A stretch of 64,000 bases of DNA from Bombyx mori (GCF_030269925.1 NC_085110.1:8618001-8682000), one strand, 5' to 3'; positions 11,674 to 26,600 are shown, counted from the first letter of the stretch. Notes: generated by a model not told the origin, from the letters alone. Translations and numbers: made by a program.

Positions 11674-14600
11674 CTAAAAACAAAAATAAATTTTAATTTT
11701 TTTATATACATAAATATTTTTCTCATGAGAGATCAGAAATGTTGTTTCCTAAATGAAAATTAACGTAAAGCAAACATAACCTAATACAACTGGCACCTTT
11801 TTCATATTTTGTCTCTTCAGAATTAGATAAAAAAATATTTATAGATTACATACCGCATTTTTTCTTTTCATGAGTTTGTTGAGAGTATCGTCGAGGCGGC
11901 TGCGGGTGGCCGCGGGCTCGCGCCGATCTTGCGCCTCACTAAGGTCGAGCGGCGCCGAGAGGTCGACAGGTGTTGCGGAAAGGGTTGAGGGCGCAGGCGC
12001 GGCTCGTTGATGTGCGGGCGGCGGAGCAGTCTCGCCCGGAGAGACGGGCGGGGCTGCACTTCCGCTGGCCTGGTGTGCGGCCGCCGGTGTTGAAAGCAAC
12101 GCATGGAGTTTGGCTCGGTCCGTCTCAACGTCGATGGCGATATGTCGCCGGACATGCTTTCGTTCCTCTGTTTGGCGAGAAACGTGAGATTCTGCGGCCT
12201 GTACCGAGGGCCACTCGCGATTTTGAACTGCGTGAGCGATGTGATGTAACCTCGTTTCGAGGGCACGTTCCGAGAACCAGCACTCTGGCCCAGGGAATTC
12301 TTCAGTTCTTCCTAACTTTGCTAAAGTTTCAAGTTCGGATAGTGCATCCGTGTCGTCGTCATGATCACGATCCACCAAATGTGAAGTGCGCTTACTACGT
12401 CGCAGTGTTCGGGTGTCATTGGTTGGTTTCTCAGTATTATCTTCCTCATCAGAAGAAGGTTTTCTATTTTCAGTCTTGGTAGATTTTTGATACCATTTAC
12501 GAGCACATTCAGCAAATGGTAGTTTAGGATCACAAAAAAGTTTATTGTAGGTATCGCCCAATCCATGTCTGAAAACACGAAAAATAAAAATTGTTGACAA
12601 AATGGAAATTATGAAAAAGCAAACAGACATACTAGAACTGCTAGCTTTTTGTATCTACTTAATGTGGACTTGATAGGACAATGATACGTAACTCTTTCTG
12701 ACTACAGTGGTCTAGTTTTTAAGCTAAGACAGCCATTTTTTTTTTTTTTTTTTTCTCTTATATTTTAATGTCTCGTAGCGATCTGTTTTTCAGTTAACAA
12801 TGAGCTATTCCTCTGGCTGAATTTATTCTTAATAGATTTATAAACAGAATCAGATGTCCAGTGACACCTTCATCTTTTATTGTTAGATTTAATTTCTGTT
12901 GTGTAAGGTAGGTATACTGTGCCTCCTTAATCTAGTAAACTGCACAGCTCCTGTGCCTCCTAGGTCCGACGCCAATTTATTGACGTGTGTCGATAACCTG
13001 GCTTGATATTTTTTGCTGTAAGCTACTATTTCCTCTTTCACTGTGGGAATATTTAGGTCCATTTGTATGATCTTGTTGCTTATGTAATGCGGTATTCTTA
13101 GCATTGTTCTGAAAGTTTTATTTTGAAACCTTTCCAGGATCTCGACGTTGCTATTGCTGGCAGTTCCCCAAAGCTGTATGCCATAAGTCCATATTGGCTT
13201 TAAGATGGTTTTGTAAATTAAAATTTTACTTGTTGGCGAAAGCTGGGATTTCCCTCCAGTCAACCAGTACATATTTCTTAGCCTTATGTCTAATTGTTTT
13301 CGCTTAGACCAGATGTGCTTTTGCCATGTCAGTCTTCGATCCAGATGTATGCCAAGATATTTTGCATCTTCCGCTTGCGGTATGTTTTCGTTATATAAGC
13401 TTACAGGTGGACAGGTTTGTTTCCTGAGGCTGAATGTAACGTGGGATGATTTGCTTTGGTTTACTTTAACGCGCCACATATTAAACCACTTCTGAAGGTC
13501 ATCTAGATGTGATTGTAAGTTTTCAGAAGCTGTTGTAGGGTCGTCATGAACAGACATTATAGCTGTATCATCTGCGTATGTTGCAATGATAGTGTTTCTG
13601 TTGGTGGGTAAATCTGCTGTATAGATGAGGTACAGGACAGGGCCGAGTATGCTGCCTTGTGGCACACCAGAAGTAATCTCATGCATCTGTGATGATTCTC
13701 GGTTATGTTTAATCTCAAAGCATCGTCCACTAAGATATGACTTAATAATAGCGTAATAGCTGTGTGGTAACATTTTTTTCAATTTGAATAACAGTCCATC
13801 GTGCCACACCTTATCGAATGCCTGCCCGATATCGAGAAAGGCAGCTGAGCAGTACTGTTTATTTTCAAGTGTTCCACTTATGACATCCACAAGGCGATGA
13901 ATCTGTTCAATTGTTCCGTGCTTTTCACGAAAGCCAAATTGATGTGCGGGAAGGACACTCGGCAGATGTTTCTTCATCCTGTTAAGAATGACCTTTTCCA
14001 AAATTTTACCAATGACTGGAAGGAGGCTTATTGGCCTATAAGAACCTGCATCGTGAGGTGGTTTTCCAGGCTTTGGCACCATCACCACTTGGGCTATTTT
14101 CCATTGACTAGGAAAGCACTCCAGTCTAATGCATGCATTAAAGATGATAGTCATGAGTGTTATGCTTTTTTTAGGAAGATGTTTAAGCATAGTTGCATCG
14201 ATTTCATCATAACCTGGCGATTTTCCATCTTTCAGGTTCTTAATTTCATTAGTTACTTCCGTCGGACTTGTGTACATTAGCGGTAGGCACATCTGCAGTG
14301 GAGAATTCAGAGAGTTCAAAACTTCATCGTTGTGCGTTAAGTTTAATCCCGGGAAAGGCTTAAACACTAGTTTGAGGTGCTCTGCGAAAGTTGAGGCTTT
14401 CTCAGAATCAGATCTGGCCCAGCTTCCAGTAGGTGCTCTAATAGGTGGTACATGCATTTTCGGTCTTTTCATTTTCCTAGTAGCCTTCCATAGAGAATAG
14501 TTGGTGTCTGGACTAGGCTTTAAATTTCTTAAGAACGATTGTAGCTCGTCTTCTTTCATTGCCTTAGTTAGGTGTTTTAATTCCTCAGAAGCTTTATTAA

Positions 14601-17600
14601 AAGCTCTCTTATCAGCAGGATAGCCAGTGTTATGCCATATTCTGCGTAGATTCCGCCTCCTAGACACCATATCTTTGATATGTTTGGGGTAGTGGTGCAA
14701 AACCACAGATGGGAATTTTCTTAGCGGCGTAGATCTGCCTAGTGCCTCGTGAATAAGTTGATTTAGATTTTCTACAGCATTCTCAACATCTCCAGTGGAT
14801 TTCAAAGAGATGTTTAAATTCAGATTATTGTTGATGTACTCTTGGTAGGTTTCCCAATTGGTATTCTTGTTATATGGTTTAGGTGGATATTCATTTAACA
14901 AGATAGTAGAGTTTATATTAAGAATCACTGGAGTGTGATCGGAGGATAGATCAGTACAAGATTTGACGCTCAGCTGTGTTTGGGGCACATTCTTGGTGAT
15001 AAAGAAGTCAAGTAAATCCGGCGTTTTCTTTCGATCAGTCGGCCAGTAGGTTGGCTCACCTTGAGACAAGCAATATAAAGAAAGTTCTATAGTCGTCTGG
15101 AATAGCTGCCTGCCTCGTGGTAGAGTCAACCTTGAGCCCCAGTAGGTGTGTTTAGCGTTCCAATCGCCGCCACAGACAAATCTACTCCCCAAACTTAAGA
15201 AGTAATCCTTGAAGTCATCAGCATTAATATTGTGTCTTGGAGGACAGTATACAGCAGATAGAGTTGTTTCAGTGTTTTTGTCTTGTATTCTGATAGATGT
15301 AGCCTGTATTTTTTCAGTACTGTATTCTTCCAGCGGGTGGTGTTTAATGTTTTTTTTTATTATAACTGCTGTTCCACCGTGGGAGTTGCCAGAGGGGTGA
15401 TTTGTAGAATGAACAACATAATCTTTTATTCTAATGTGAGTTCTATGAGTAAATCTCGTTTCAGAAATAAGTGCTACATCTATTTTTTCTGTCCTTAGGA
15501 AGATTTCTAATTCTATGCATCTGTCTGTCAACCCATTGGCATTCCAAGTAACTACACGTAAATTATTGATCATTTGGGCACTAGGCGGGATATTAATTGA
15601 ATCATCCGATTCATCATGCTGTCTATCATGTTAGTCATGATGGTTTGAAATTTATTAAACATGCTGTCTATGAGCTTATTTAGTTCGCTGCTGTCAATCA
15701 AGTGGGATTCAGTCTGTTGTTTATTATTATTGGAGTTCACTGCATCTGCATAAGTTTTAAATATGTTTTTGGTATATTCTGCTTTCCTGGGCTTTTCCTT
15801 ATTTGGTTGTGAGGCTGGGGTATCTTTGATTACATTTTTGGGATTAATTTTTAAAATTTGTTGTTTATATTGTTTGTATTTGATACAGCCTTTGTAACTT
15901 GCAGGATGTTTCTCTTGGCAGTTAACGCATGTTGCTTCAGTATCTGGTGTCTTTTTACAGCTTACAGTGGGATGATCTCCTCCACACTTTACACATCTAT
16001 GTGGTCTATAACATTGATTTTTGCTATGACCAAACCTCTGACATCTCTTACACTGTAGAATCTCTGTTGTTTTATAAGGGGCTTCAAAAGATACTTTCAT
16101 ATTGTTTAATCTGTTTACCTTGAATACCTCTTTGTTATTATGTTTAGGTTCAAGGTCAATATAGAACAACGGCAAGTCTTGTTTAGTTGTTTTATGTCGT
16201 ACATTAACAATATTTCTGACTTCATGGCCTAAATCTCTTAATTCAGATTTGATAACTTCCGTGTCCTCAGTTGAGTGAAGCCCACGGAGAACGACTCTGT
16301 AAGCCCTTTCGCTTTTGAGCTTATATGTATAATGACTGATGTTGTTTGTAATAAAATTGTCTCTGATCTTCTTGTACATTTCTATATCTCTTGGCAAGAT
16401 TTTTACTACATGTCCTGACCTCAAAGTGGTCATAGTATATGTCATTGGGTCATCATTGGTAATTTTGTTCAGTATGTCCTTGAGGGTTTTTATGTATGCC
16501 ACACCCGTAACAAATATAGGTTCGGGCTTAGGTATTTTTGGTTTAGGATCGCTTCCGTCTTCATCGAGTATCTCTAATGTTTCAAATTGATTATGGGTAG
16601 GTATCGGGTATGTGGTTTTCTGTAACTTATTAATGTTTCCTTTTAAATCTGAGTGCGATTCAGTTCTCTTCCTTTTTATTAGAGGAACCTGGTCACTCTG
16701 CCATGTACTATGTTCAAGGTCTTTAGTTGTGGTTAGGAATAGCGTAGGTTCTTGTTCTTTATTTATGGCACTTAATGAGTTACTTCGTGTTCTTTCAAAC
16801 ATACTGCGGTGAAAAGTTTGTTGTACCATATTAGGTAATTTTGGTTTATTCATAGGGTTAATTCCATATCCATCAGATCGCAAAGTTGTGCCCCCCCCAG
16901 AATACGAGGGGCTGCCTGAGTTAGACTCAGGGAGGGATTCTCCGGTATTACCGGTACCCTCCTGGGGTAGTTTGTTTTTCAAATTTGCATTCATTTGGGT
17001 TCCTTTTTCTTCCTACTACTCTAGACGTTTTAGAGATTATTTAGATCCCCAGGCTTGCTATAGCCTCTTCCAACCAATTGCTTGGCAGGTTGTATGGTTA
17101 TACCGCCATTGCTCGGTCTAGACAGCCATTATAATACAATTGACTTCATGTGTAAAGATGGGCGGTGGTATTCACATTGTGGAATCTGAGCTTCGGTTTT
17201 TACCCAACAAATATTTTAGTAATGAACTGAATCAAATGATCATTGAATTATTTTAAATCAGGATAAGTGTGTTGAATAAACGAGTCAGATGAATAAGAAT
17301 TCACATGTAGTTAGCAAATGCAGCTATAGCTAATTAGCTAGCTAGCTGGCTGAGACAGTGTATAAGATCAGCCATAATGTGATCTTGATTGTGAAAAAAA
17401 TTATTGAATAAGTATCCACATGATATATTATGATGTGTTTCAAATATAAAGGTTAGTGATAAAGGTTAAATAATGATTATAGAATTGCAGGGTTTGTTTT
17501 TTATTACAATGTTTTGCGAAAATATGTTAGTAAGTCAGTAGAAAAGTGTTAATAAACGAACTCAAATGGTGGTGGAGCAAAGTAAGAATGGATTATGTCA

Positions 17601-20600
17601 AGAATATTTTGACTGTGTGCGAGTGGTAATACTTAACAGGACAGGGCAGAGAAATATTAAACTTAATACGATTCGTAAATAGTTATTGATGAAACTAACT
17701 TGCAGACAGCTCGAATGAGTAAGTTGTCATGCGTTGCAGGCTGCCACCAACTGGGCGCGTCGGCACTGGGCTCGCACAGAGACAGGCGCGACTCCAGTGC
17801 GGGGTGCGGCGCTACTTCCTCTCGTAGAACGCGCAGCAAGTCGATCCTGCACGCGACATTTATATTACAGTTCATTGACCATTTATAGAAAGCTTTGAGT
17901 ATCAGTGAAAATTCACAAATTTGGAAAAATAATGCCTAGACATTTTTGGACTCCGCAATGGTAAGACGGCCTACGGTACCGTATTCTGAGTGACCCTCTC
18001 GTAATGCCAATTGTAAGTAAGCCCTCTTTACAATAATTAGTTAAAAAATCCCGCAAAACGTTTCCTTATGTCCTCAATCTAATATATAAAATTCTCGTGT
18101 CACGGTGTGCGTGATTGAACTCCTCCGAAACGGCTCGACCGATTTTCGTGAATCTTAGCATGCATAGCGGCCAGGGTGGAGAATCGGACAACATCTATTT
18201 TTCATCCCCCTAAATGTTAAGGGTGGTCCAACTCTAAAATTTTTATTTTTTATTTTTTTGACAAATCTTTTTGTTTTTTTTTTATGATACAGCATACAAA
18301 AATACATACCGCCCTAAATTTTCACGCCTCTACGATCAACCCTTATTTTTTATTTGTCAATCCTTACACTCTTACAATAAGTTTTTTTTTTTTTCTACAC
18401 TAGAAATTCCCTATAAATCATATTATATGGCAAAACCACGTTTGCCGGGTCAGCTAGTATTATTATAAATATTTATAATATTAAAAAATATAATTCGTAT
18501 ATTTTCAAGTCTACTCTCTAGAGTACTTTCTACATAGAGCCTCTATTATGAATTATTATGTAGATTACCATAAATTCGAAAATTTAAGCCAATGCTTCTT
18601 GTATGGCGGTAAAAACAGTATCAGTACAAGAAATATGCTACACTGCTGAGAAATATGATTTTAAATGAAATTATTCCTTCACTAAGTTGCGTGTGTATGT
18701 ATCATAATTTAGGTACATCGAGAGAACCCCAGTCTTTGACACTCTTAAAAGAGGTTCCTTAAAATATTTTAGGACCATAAATATGGGTAAGACGATGCCA
18801 CTTAGTCCTTAACAACATAGAAAGATTCGCAGTCTGTTCAACCATGGCTATATTGGATTGGTTCCAGTACAGGACGAGGCCGTCGCACCAACTAATCTGG
18901 GATACGGCTTATAATGGATACGTAAACTTATATTTACATTTTATATAACACATTAGACTAGGAACTTACTTAAATATTTATAGGTAATGTACGAATATTC
19001 ATTGTAATGTAGCTATAATGAAATGCAGAGGTGTTTCCACAAGGATAAGAACGGCTAATATAATAATATAATCAAAAGTTACCTTTCTAAAGTAGCTATA
19101 GCGCGCTCTTCTCCGATAGGCTCCGCCTTTAGGTCGGCTCTCGTCGGTAGTTCCGCTTCTCCAACAGATAGACCGCACTGACGTTTACACATTGCCATAA
19201 AAGCTTTAAGGTAATCAGTTAAAGCATCATCACTCTTCGAATCTAATCGAGCTAATGTTCTAAAGCGATTCCAACGCAAGCTTTTTGTCGATGGATCAAA
19301 CTCAACTCCATATGAAGCAACGGTTCTTCGGAACGCCTCTTCATCTGCACGCGACCACCGCCATTGCGACGCTTCATCGCGAGCTATCAGATCCATACGT
19401 TCTCGTCGCTCCATCTAAAAAACAAAATTGATTTAAATTTTTTAAATCAATTTAAACAGTCAGAGACAAAACAGTGCTGTACCATGATTCCTCAATTTGT
19501 CAACAAATATTTTTTAGTTTAGTAGCCATTGAATATTTGTAGTGTTGTGGATTGGGAGAGGCCTATGTCCAGCAGTGGACAACTGTGGGCTGTTGATGAT
19601 GATGATAATGATGAATATTTTGGGTCTCATTAATAAAAATATTGGGAATAGTCCTTTTCTATCATTCCAATAAAAGCAGTCAATAATAATAACAGAAGAG
19701 AAAAAATAATTAATAAAATGAATGATTATGGATGAATTTCGATCTTTGGAAGAACACAAACAAATCCCATTGCAGAAAATTGTCATTAAAAAAAACCAGC
19801 CTGTAATGAAAGTTTTACTCTTAAGTTCTTAACAAGTTACTCACATTGAACATTGAAATTATCAGTAATTGTTTTAATTTTTAATTTACTGTGTTTTTTT
19901 TAGAAATGATTACCTTAGCTTTTTGTTGAAGTTTAAGTTCCTCTCGCTTGTAATTCCGCTGATATGCTGTGATGAGCCTCCTGAGTCGAGTATTGAGGTC
20001 CTGCATGGAAGGCCACAGGTGAGAGCCGCTGCTGCCCTGTGTGCTGTCGTCATCAGGCCGCGGAGACGCACCCGGCGAGGTGGCTCCGGCGCCGCTCGAC
20101 ACCTCGTCCGTGCAATCTTCGTCACCTCCGACGCCAGCACGTATTTTTCTTTCTTCGCTTCTGTTATAAACAGGTAGTTTACAGAAATTAGAAAGTGTCC
20201 ATCAGTAATAAAAAAGTATAATAAATCTGATTTGTTTATAAAATAGATAAAAAAGACAACCAACAGAAATTTATTTATTGTAATGTACAGGAAATTGCCC
20301 TTGAATTTATAAGCCATTTACCAGTAACAATGTAAAGAACTACCGTCAGAATAAAACAAATTTGTCACACAAAAAATGTCAAAATTGTCAAGAGTTCTAT
20401 TTTCCTACCTCATGGGAATGGACTCTAACATGATCGACTTACTTTATGTCCGTACATTCGGCATCATCCGGTGGCCCCAGTTTGTCAATATAACACAGTT
20501 GCGGGTCAATACGCATGGCCAGATAGTTTTCATAACCATGAATGTAAGTTCCCACTAACAGCGAAACATCACACTCTGTATCCCACCAAAGTCGAGGAGG

Positions 20601-23600
20601 TGCGCTATCCACTCCTCTCGGTACTCGCATACCTAAAGAGCTAAAAATATTACAAATTAATGAGGTGCTTCACTGAAATGTCAGTTGTTAAAAATTATTG
20701 TAAGAATTTATATTTGCAACATGTTGTGTATCTTAAACATATAAAACTTCCAACTGCTAGATGACTTAATATTCATCACATATTATTATATTACAAGGTA
20801 CGAAACCCAGAGATGAACAAGTTATGATCTGATAAGAGACATAAGTACATTTATAAATTTAATGACTACCGTCAATCAGGGTAACTTAAGCTTTCCGTTT
20901 CACATTAGCCCACTTACTCACTTTTTACATATTTTATCTATATTTTTATTTCCAAATGGGACACATTTTAGACTTTGAAATGTTTAATTAAGAGGTTTAT
21001 TATTGAACGAATAAAGAGCGCCAAAATTTGATATTTGTCAGGTAAAGTTTTTTCTTTAGGTTGATTGTGAAGTGGTAGGGGCGTGACAAATGAAACATAG
21101 CGGCAAAGTTTTTTATATTCTTAATCAAAAGTTTCATAGAAAGATAAGTTGTATGTACTTTGCAAAATAAGTAAAGGTTACAGATGTAGTTTAATAAAAA
21201 ATCAATATGATCTATATTGTTGTTTACGTTTTTGGCTTGATTTTAATTCATTTGATGAGCATTTGTGCTAATATGGGTAACTTTAACCCGGGTAAAAGTT
21301 AAAAATATGTCAAAGAATGCGTCAATAACCTGCACAAAAAGCCCTTCTAGAAGCTACTGCTGAGCTGACTAACCTTCCTATTACTCGTTCTTTATCATCT
21401 ATTCCTGGTCCTTCGAATATAAAATAAACATACTCGGTCGACCTACCTACCAATCATCTTCAATCACCCACTGCTGAATCCTCATTTAATATTGAAACTA
21501 CTGTCTTTCGTACTTCATTACCTACTAACGATATCTCATCACTCATAAATCGTGTTGCATCATTACCTGAGCAATTAGATTTGGATAATGGATCATGGAA
21601 TGGGGTGATTAACCACTGTAATTATTTTAATTCTACCGAAGGATTATAACTTTGTTGTTTTTTATAATTTTAACATGTCACGTTTTTTTATTTATAATAA
21701 ATAAAGACTGATTTGTAATAATAATAAGTTCCTATAAATAAAGGTCCTTTTCAAACACTGATATTGAATTTTACTGACAACCCCAAATTTAAGCTTATTT
21801 TTTTTGGTAAGCAACTGTCATAAGATGGCGGCCTAATTTATTTATAAAAGAAGATCAAATGTTATCATAAGGCTGTAAATGTAAAAATACATCATAATTG
21901 TATTGCCGGTTCTTATACTGGCAAAGTTACCCCCGCTCTCAATATAACATTGGCCCACTTTTTTTTTGTCAATTTTGTGATATTTGTACTCTATGCTCAT
22001 GCAAAATCATTTAAATTTCAATTGTAAACATTTAAAAGCCATGGAAAATCCATATTTTTAATTAATATCTAGAAAAACTAAGACAGTACATACAAAGAAA
22101 TCAGGATGATCAGCAATCGCTTTACTTTTAAACTCAAAGTTCGCGAACACATCCACAAAAAACTGGAAGAATCATCTCCAAACTAGTTTATTTCATTTTT
22201 CAATTATTATTATTATATTATATATATATATATATTTACTTTTAGCCATTCTTAACTATAATACTAAATTGTGTATTTTCATGTGTATATTATTGTGTGT
22301 AATTATGTGTATGTATGTATTTTACTATTTTATACATAGGTATATTGAATTGTAGTATATGTATTCTATAATACTGAGATATTATTTTAAGGAAGATTTT
22401 TGTTTTGAGTTTGTTCTTTTTTTTTGTTTTGTTGTTGTTGTTTGTTATTTTTTTTGTCAATGCACCTACCATGCATTATCTCTGCACCACCCTATGGTCG
22501 ACTGGAAGAGAATGCCCATGGCATTAAGTCCGCCTGTGTACAAGTTTTGTTTTGTGCATAAAGTATAAATAAATAAATAAATAAATAAAATTGTTTGCAT
22601 GGCCGGACAAAGTTACCCAGATGGACGGTATATATTTTAGATTATGGACAATTGTGAAAGTGTGTATTCATGTGTGGATTACCTTGAGTGCACTCCATTT
22701 TCGATTTGAGTTGCGTAATCGCCTATAACTTCATGTTTTATATAATACATCATTCGTACTCTAAGTAGCACTCTGAAAAAATAGGAACCCTTAATGCATA
22801 ATGGCACATTGCCTAAAGTACATTTCATACATATTGAGAATAACACTAGTCCTTACTTGTTAGCATGTCTAAATAAGTGCTTTTTATAACTGCTTTCTAA
22901 ATATGCCTCACAATCATACTTTTCATTAGAGCTCCAGTGATTTGGGTCTTCCCATTTCTGGACGTCATTTGCTTTTGGTATGTCTTTTGGTCTATTTTTC
23001 TTCTTAGCATTTCTACCACGAGGTACGGGGTTATGCAGCCCACTGTGATTCCTCGAAATTGTGACTTCACCATTTTCACATGGTTCAATGAGATCCCAAA
23101 TGAAGTTTCTAATTTTTTCATCTCCCTTATAATGCCGCAAGCAATACAAAACCTGTTGATTTTTTTTCTAAATTAAATTTGGCTCTTAATAATCCAAATG
23201 AAAGTAAGTTACTTAAAACTTCAGTGTGTGCAATTAACTCAGCGAAAATCTAAAATTTTCTCGGTATTAGCATGGCAAGTCATCATAATAGTATATTAAA
23301 TTGTTTTGTCATAGTGGACAAAGCTGCTGTTACTATTATACATGTTAAAATTTGATATTTCACTTACTATTATGCGTGCACAATCTTCAATGACAGGTAT
23401 GGTCCAGCCTTTCCTTAATTGATTTTTATCAACAGTTTCCTCCCAGCGAGCCCAGCTGTAAAAATTACTTCTTAGATGTTAATTACAACATTTAAAAATT
23501 TTAGTGTTAGAAAACAATTTTAGTGTATCAAAGTTTTATAGCCGTAGTGCTGACGTGACCCCCAAACTTTGGCAAAATATTCCTAAGTAAATGCTATTAT

Positions 23601-26600
23601 AATCTTAGATAAGTTTGAACTTTTTCAGATCAAAGTATCGCAGTTTTATGCATATATGAAAATCTACTGAAAACGAAATTGTATAATTAAGATTATCTAA
23701 TGAATAAACATTAAACTCTACATATAGCTGAGGTGACTTTCAACAGCACTTTCAGAAGGTAACTCACAGCCCTCATGGAATTAGGTGATTCTTGTAAGCC
23801 ACAGACACCAATATGAGTGTCGCTTTAAATTTTAAGACGAGGTCGAAAATTCAATTGATTTTTACATTTTGTAACGCTAATTTATTTGATTTTGTTGATC
23901 TTCTATTAGATTAAAACTTGTAGACCTTGACCTTGTAGGTCTTCTCGTGAGCCTATCAAAATTATCAAAGATCTGGAGGGAGAGATCAATCAGGAAAAGC
24001 TTAGGGTAATTGGATCTTATAATGATATCACCACTAAGAGGAATTAAAGTAAATATATTACAGTATCATACCCAAATGTAAGCAATCCTCTTTCAATCTT
24101 GAAACATTCCGATCGGGTCCATGAACCATAAACAACTTCTTCGTCCATAGGAACTCCCTCATGTCGAGGAATGTAATCATCACTTGCATATCGTCTACCT
24201 TTTTTACCGAACTTTTCCTTTTTTCTCTTACTTCTTAAACCTATGCCTGTACATAAAATATTATGACAATGACTAATACTACTTAATACCTTTATATTAT
24301 GCAACCTAGCATAGTTTTAGTTATTTGTGTGCTTAGTGCGAGTTTCATAAAACGAATCCAATGACTTAACTACTGTACATATCGAGTATACATTGCTCAA
24401 AACCAGTGGCGTAGCTAGGTAATCAAGGGCCCTGGGGCAAATTAAAAAGGCTAAACTACTTAAGCTCTTTTTTGTGCACTGCAGGGCAGGTAATAAAAAT
24501 ATTAAACAGTAACAACATAAATTAAAATTAATACTTGGTGTAGGTTTGGCTAATAAAATTAAATAGAGAAGATTCAAGGGTTTATTATAGAAAGGTCGCG
24601 CCTTTTTTTTTCGGGCTGGGGCCGAACCTCCTACGAGGTTCCCGCGCCTAGGGAGAGCGCGGGGTAGGTATGTGGGACTGGTCCGCCTGCCGGGTCGGAA
24701 CGCGATACACCGCCAACCGATTGCTCTTTTATCACGGATACTCCGTGGATATTTTCACGTTGTTATGATTAAAGTAGGGTTGCAACCTGTCATATTTGTT
24801 TTGAAAATAGGAGAAATTTCCAAAAGTTCAGTTCGATCGAGACTTCTAGTGAGGATAAGAGGGCCCCCTGAGCTTGAGGGCCCCGGGGCACTGCCCCGCC
24901 TATCCCCTAGGTAGCTACGCCACTGCTCACAACATTAAGTGAATAACTCAATTAAGTGTATGTCTTAGCAAATGTCACGTAATTTTTTTTCTAGCAGAAA
25001 ACTGTAATACTGCATATATGGCTAAATCTGACGCAATAGTATTTGTCATATTCGTCTGAACCCCGCAGAGCAGCAAAGACTCGAGCGTCGCAGCGCAACG
25101 TCGATATTAAATTTTATGATTGTGGTTTTAAATCACGGTAATATTCACAAATACTAATCTTTGGTAGTCTTCAATAAAAGTAATAGGATTTTTTTTCTCA
25201 ATTATCCAACACGTTTACCGCCAAAACATAAATTTTGAAGAAATTCGCGTGAGATTAGCAGAGACAGTTGAGGAAAATCATAAGAAATCTGACCAAGGTT
25301 GGGGTCGAAAAATCTCAAAAATACCTCACGTAATTAATGGACGCCCTCTTACTCGATTAACGAGACAGTAATGTTAACAAGCGTTTTGCACTCACATAAC
25401 AAGAGTAGGTACGTTAGCTGCTATAGGTTCTGTATGGTTAGTCCGAGTATTTTAACGTTCTCGATAGCGTAAAAGTTAACTCAAATTTGTATACAGTAGA
25501 AACGGCGCCCCTAGCTGCAAAGTAGGCAAACGTTCCAACTCCATAAAAATTTAAAATTAAATTTTACACTTACGAGAACGTTAAAAACCTCGCACTAAGC
25601 ACACTGATCTAACTAAATAATTTTAACACGATCAAGTAGTTAAAAAACTGGCACTAAGTACACAAATATAAGTTATGACAAAATAAGTAATGATAAATTA
25701 AGTACCAGTTTTCTTTGGTTTATAAACTGATATTTTTTAATTCAGCAGCCTCTGATGAGCCTTTTCACATCGACACTGATTATAAAATTTTGTAAGTTCT
25801 ATCAAAACAAAAGACATAAATCTTAATCTCAAAGTTCCACTGATTTTGACCGAATTTCGATCACTGAGTGAACAATGGTAGCTCATGTAGTTTTTATAAT
25901 ATGTAATTCTGATATAAGTATAATACTTTGTAATAATATATTAAAACTTACCATCTTCGTCGTCTTCAGAATCTGGAGTAACTTCCATATCGGACATCTC
26001 AACTGGTCCATCATCATGTCCATATCTTTTTATAACAGTTCTTTTTCTAGGTTCAGTAACAATAAGGTCCTCATCTTCTTTTTTTTCTGTAGTATCAATT
26101 TCAGCTTTTTTTGCCCATTTATTCCAAAAATCAGGATCCCTAATGTCTATATCCGACCTTTGATCAGTGGCAGCAAAACTAGCTTTTGAAAATGTTGAAC
26201 CTTTTTCGGATTCCATTTGAATGACTTGGGTCCTACGAGCTAATATCATTTCAATATCTTCTTCACAAAACTGGTCACCAGCGTTATCTTCGTCCATTAC
26301 CGCACCATATGCACCCTTTTTAAGTAAATCTTCGATTTCTTTTTTTGACAATTGTTTCAGACCTGTTTCTTTTCCTTGACTGGTATTCATGCTCTGTAAA
26401 ATCGCTTTGTCAAGACCTAACTTCAAAGAGGCTTTGTCAAACATTTCTCTTTCGTAGGTATTACGACATATCAATCTATAAATTTTCACCATCTTTTGTT
26501 GACCAATACGATGACAACGAGCTTGAGCTTGTAGATCATTTTGTGGATTCCAATCACTATCATAAATGATCACAGTATCGGCTGCAGTTAAATTTATACC

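Larger units (their letters stand above)
12738..17119 (-). mobile_element. Full-length Jockey-clade LINE in kismet intron 13
   Basis: This non-LTR retrotransposon of about 4.4 kb lies in the same orientation as kismet. Identical 11-bp copies of AGACAGCCATT flank it at 12727-12737 and 17120-17130 (target-site duplication). The poly(A) tail shows as poly(T) at 12736-12754. Its layout is a 5' UTR of about 125 nt, ORF1 at 16994-15570, ORF2 at 15573-12889 overlapping ORF1 by 4 nt (ATGA), and a short 3' UTR. Both ORFs are uninterrupted. Without it intron 13 would be about 0.75 kb. Intact ends and ORFs point to a recent insertion. Confidence 0.92.

Noticed and set aside
17327..17350. TAGCTA-rich palindromic run in kismet intron 13
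   Set aside because: Simple low-complexity repeat without further structure.
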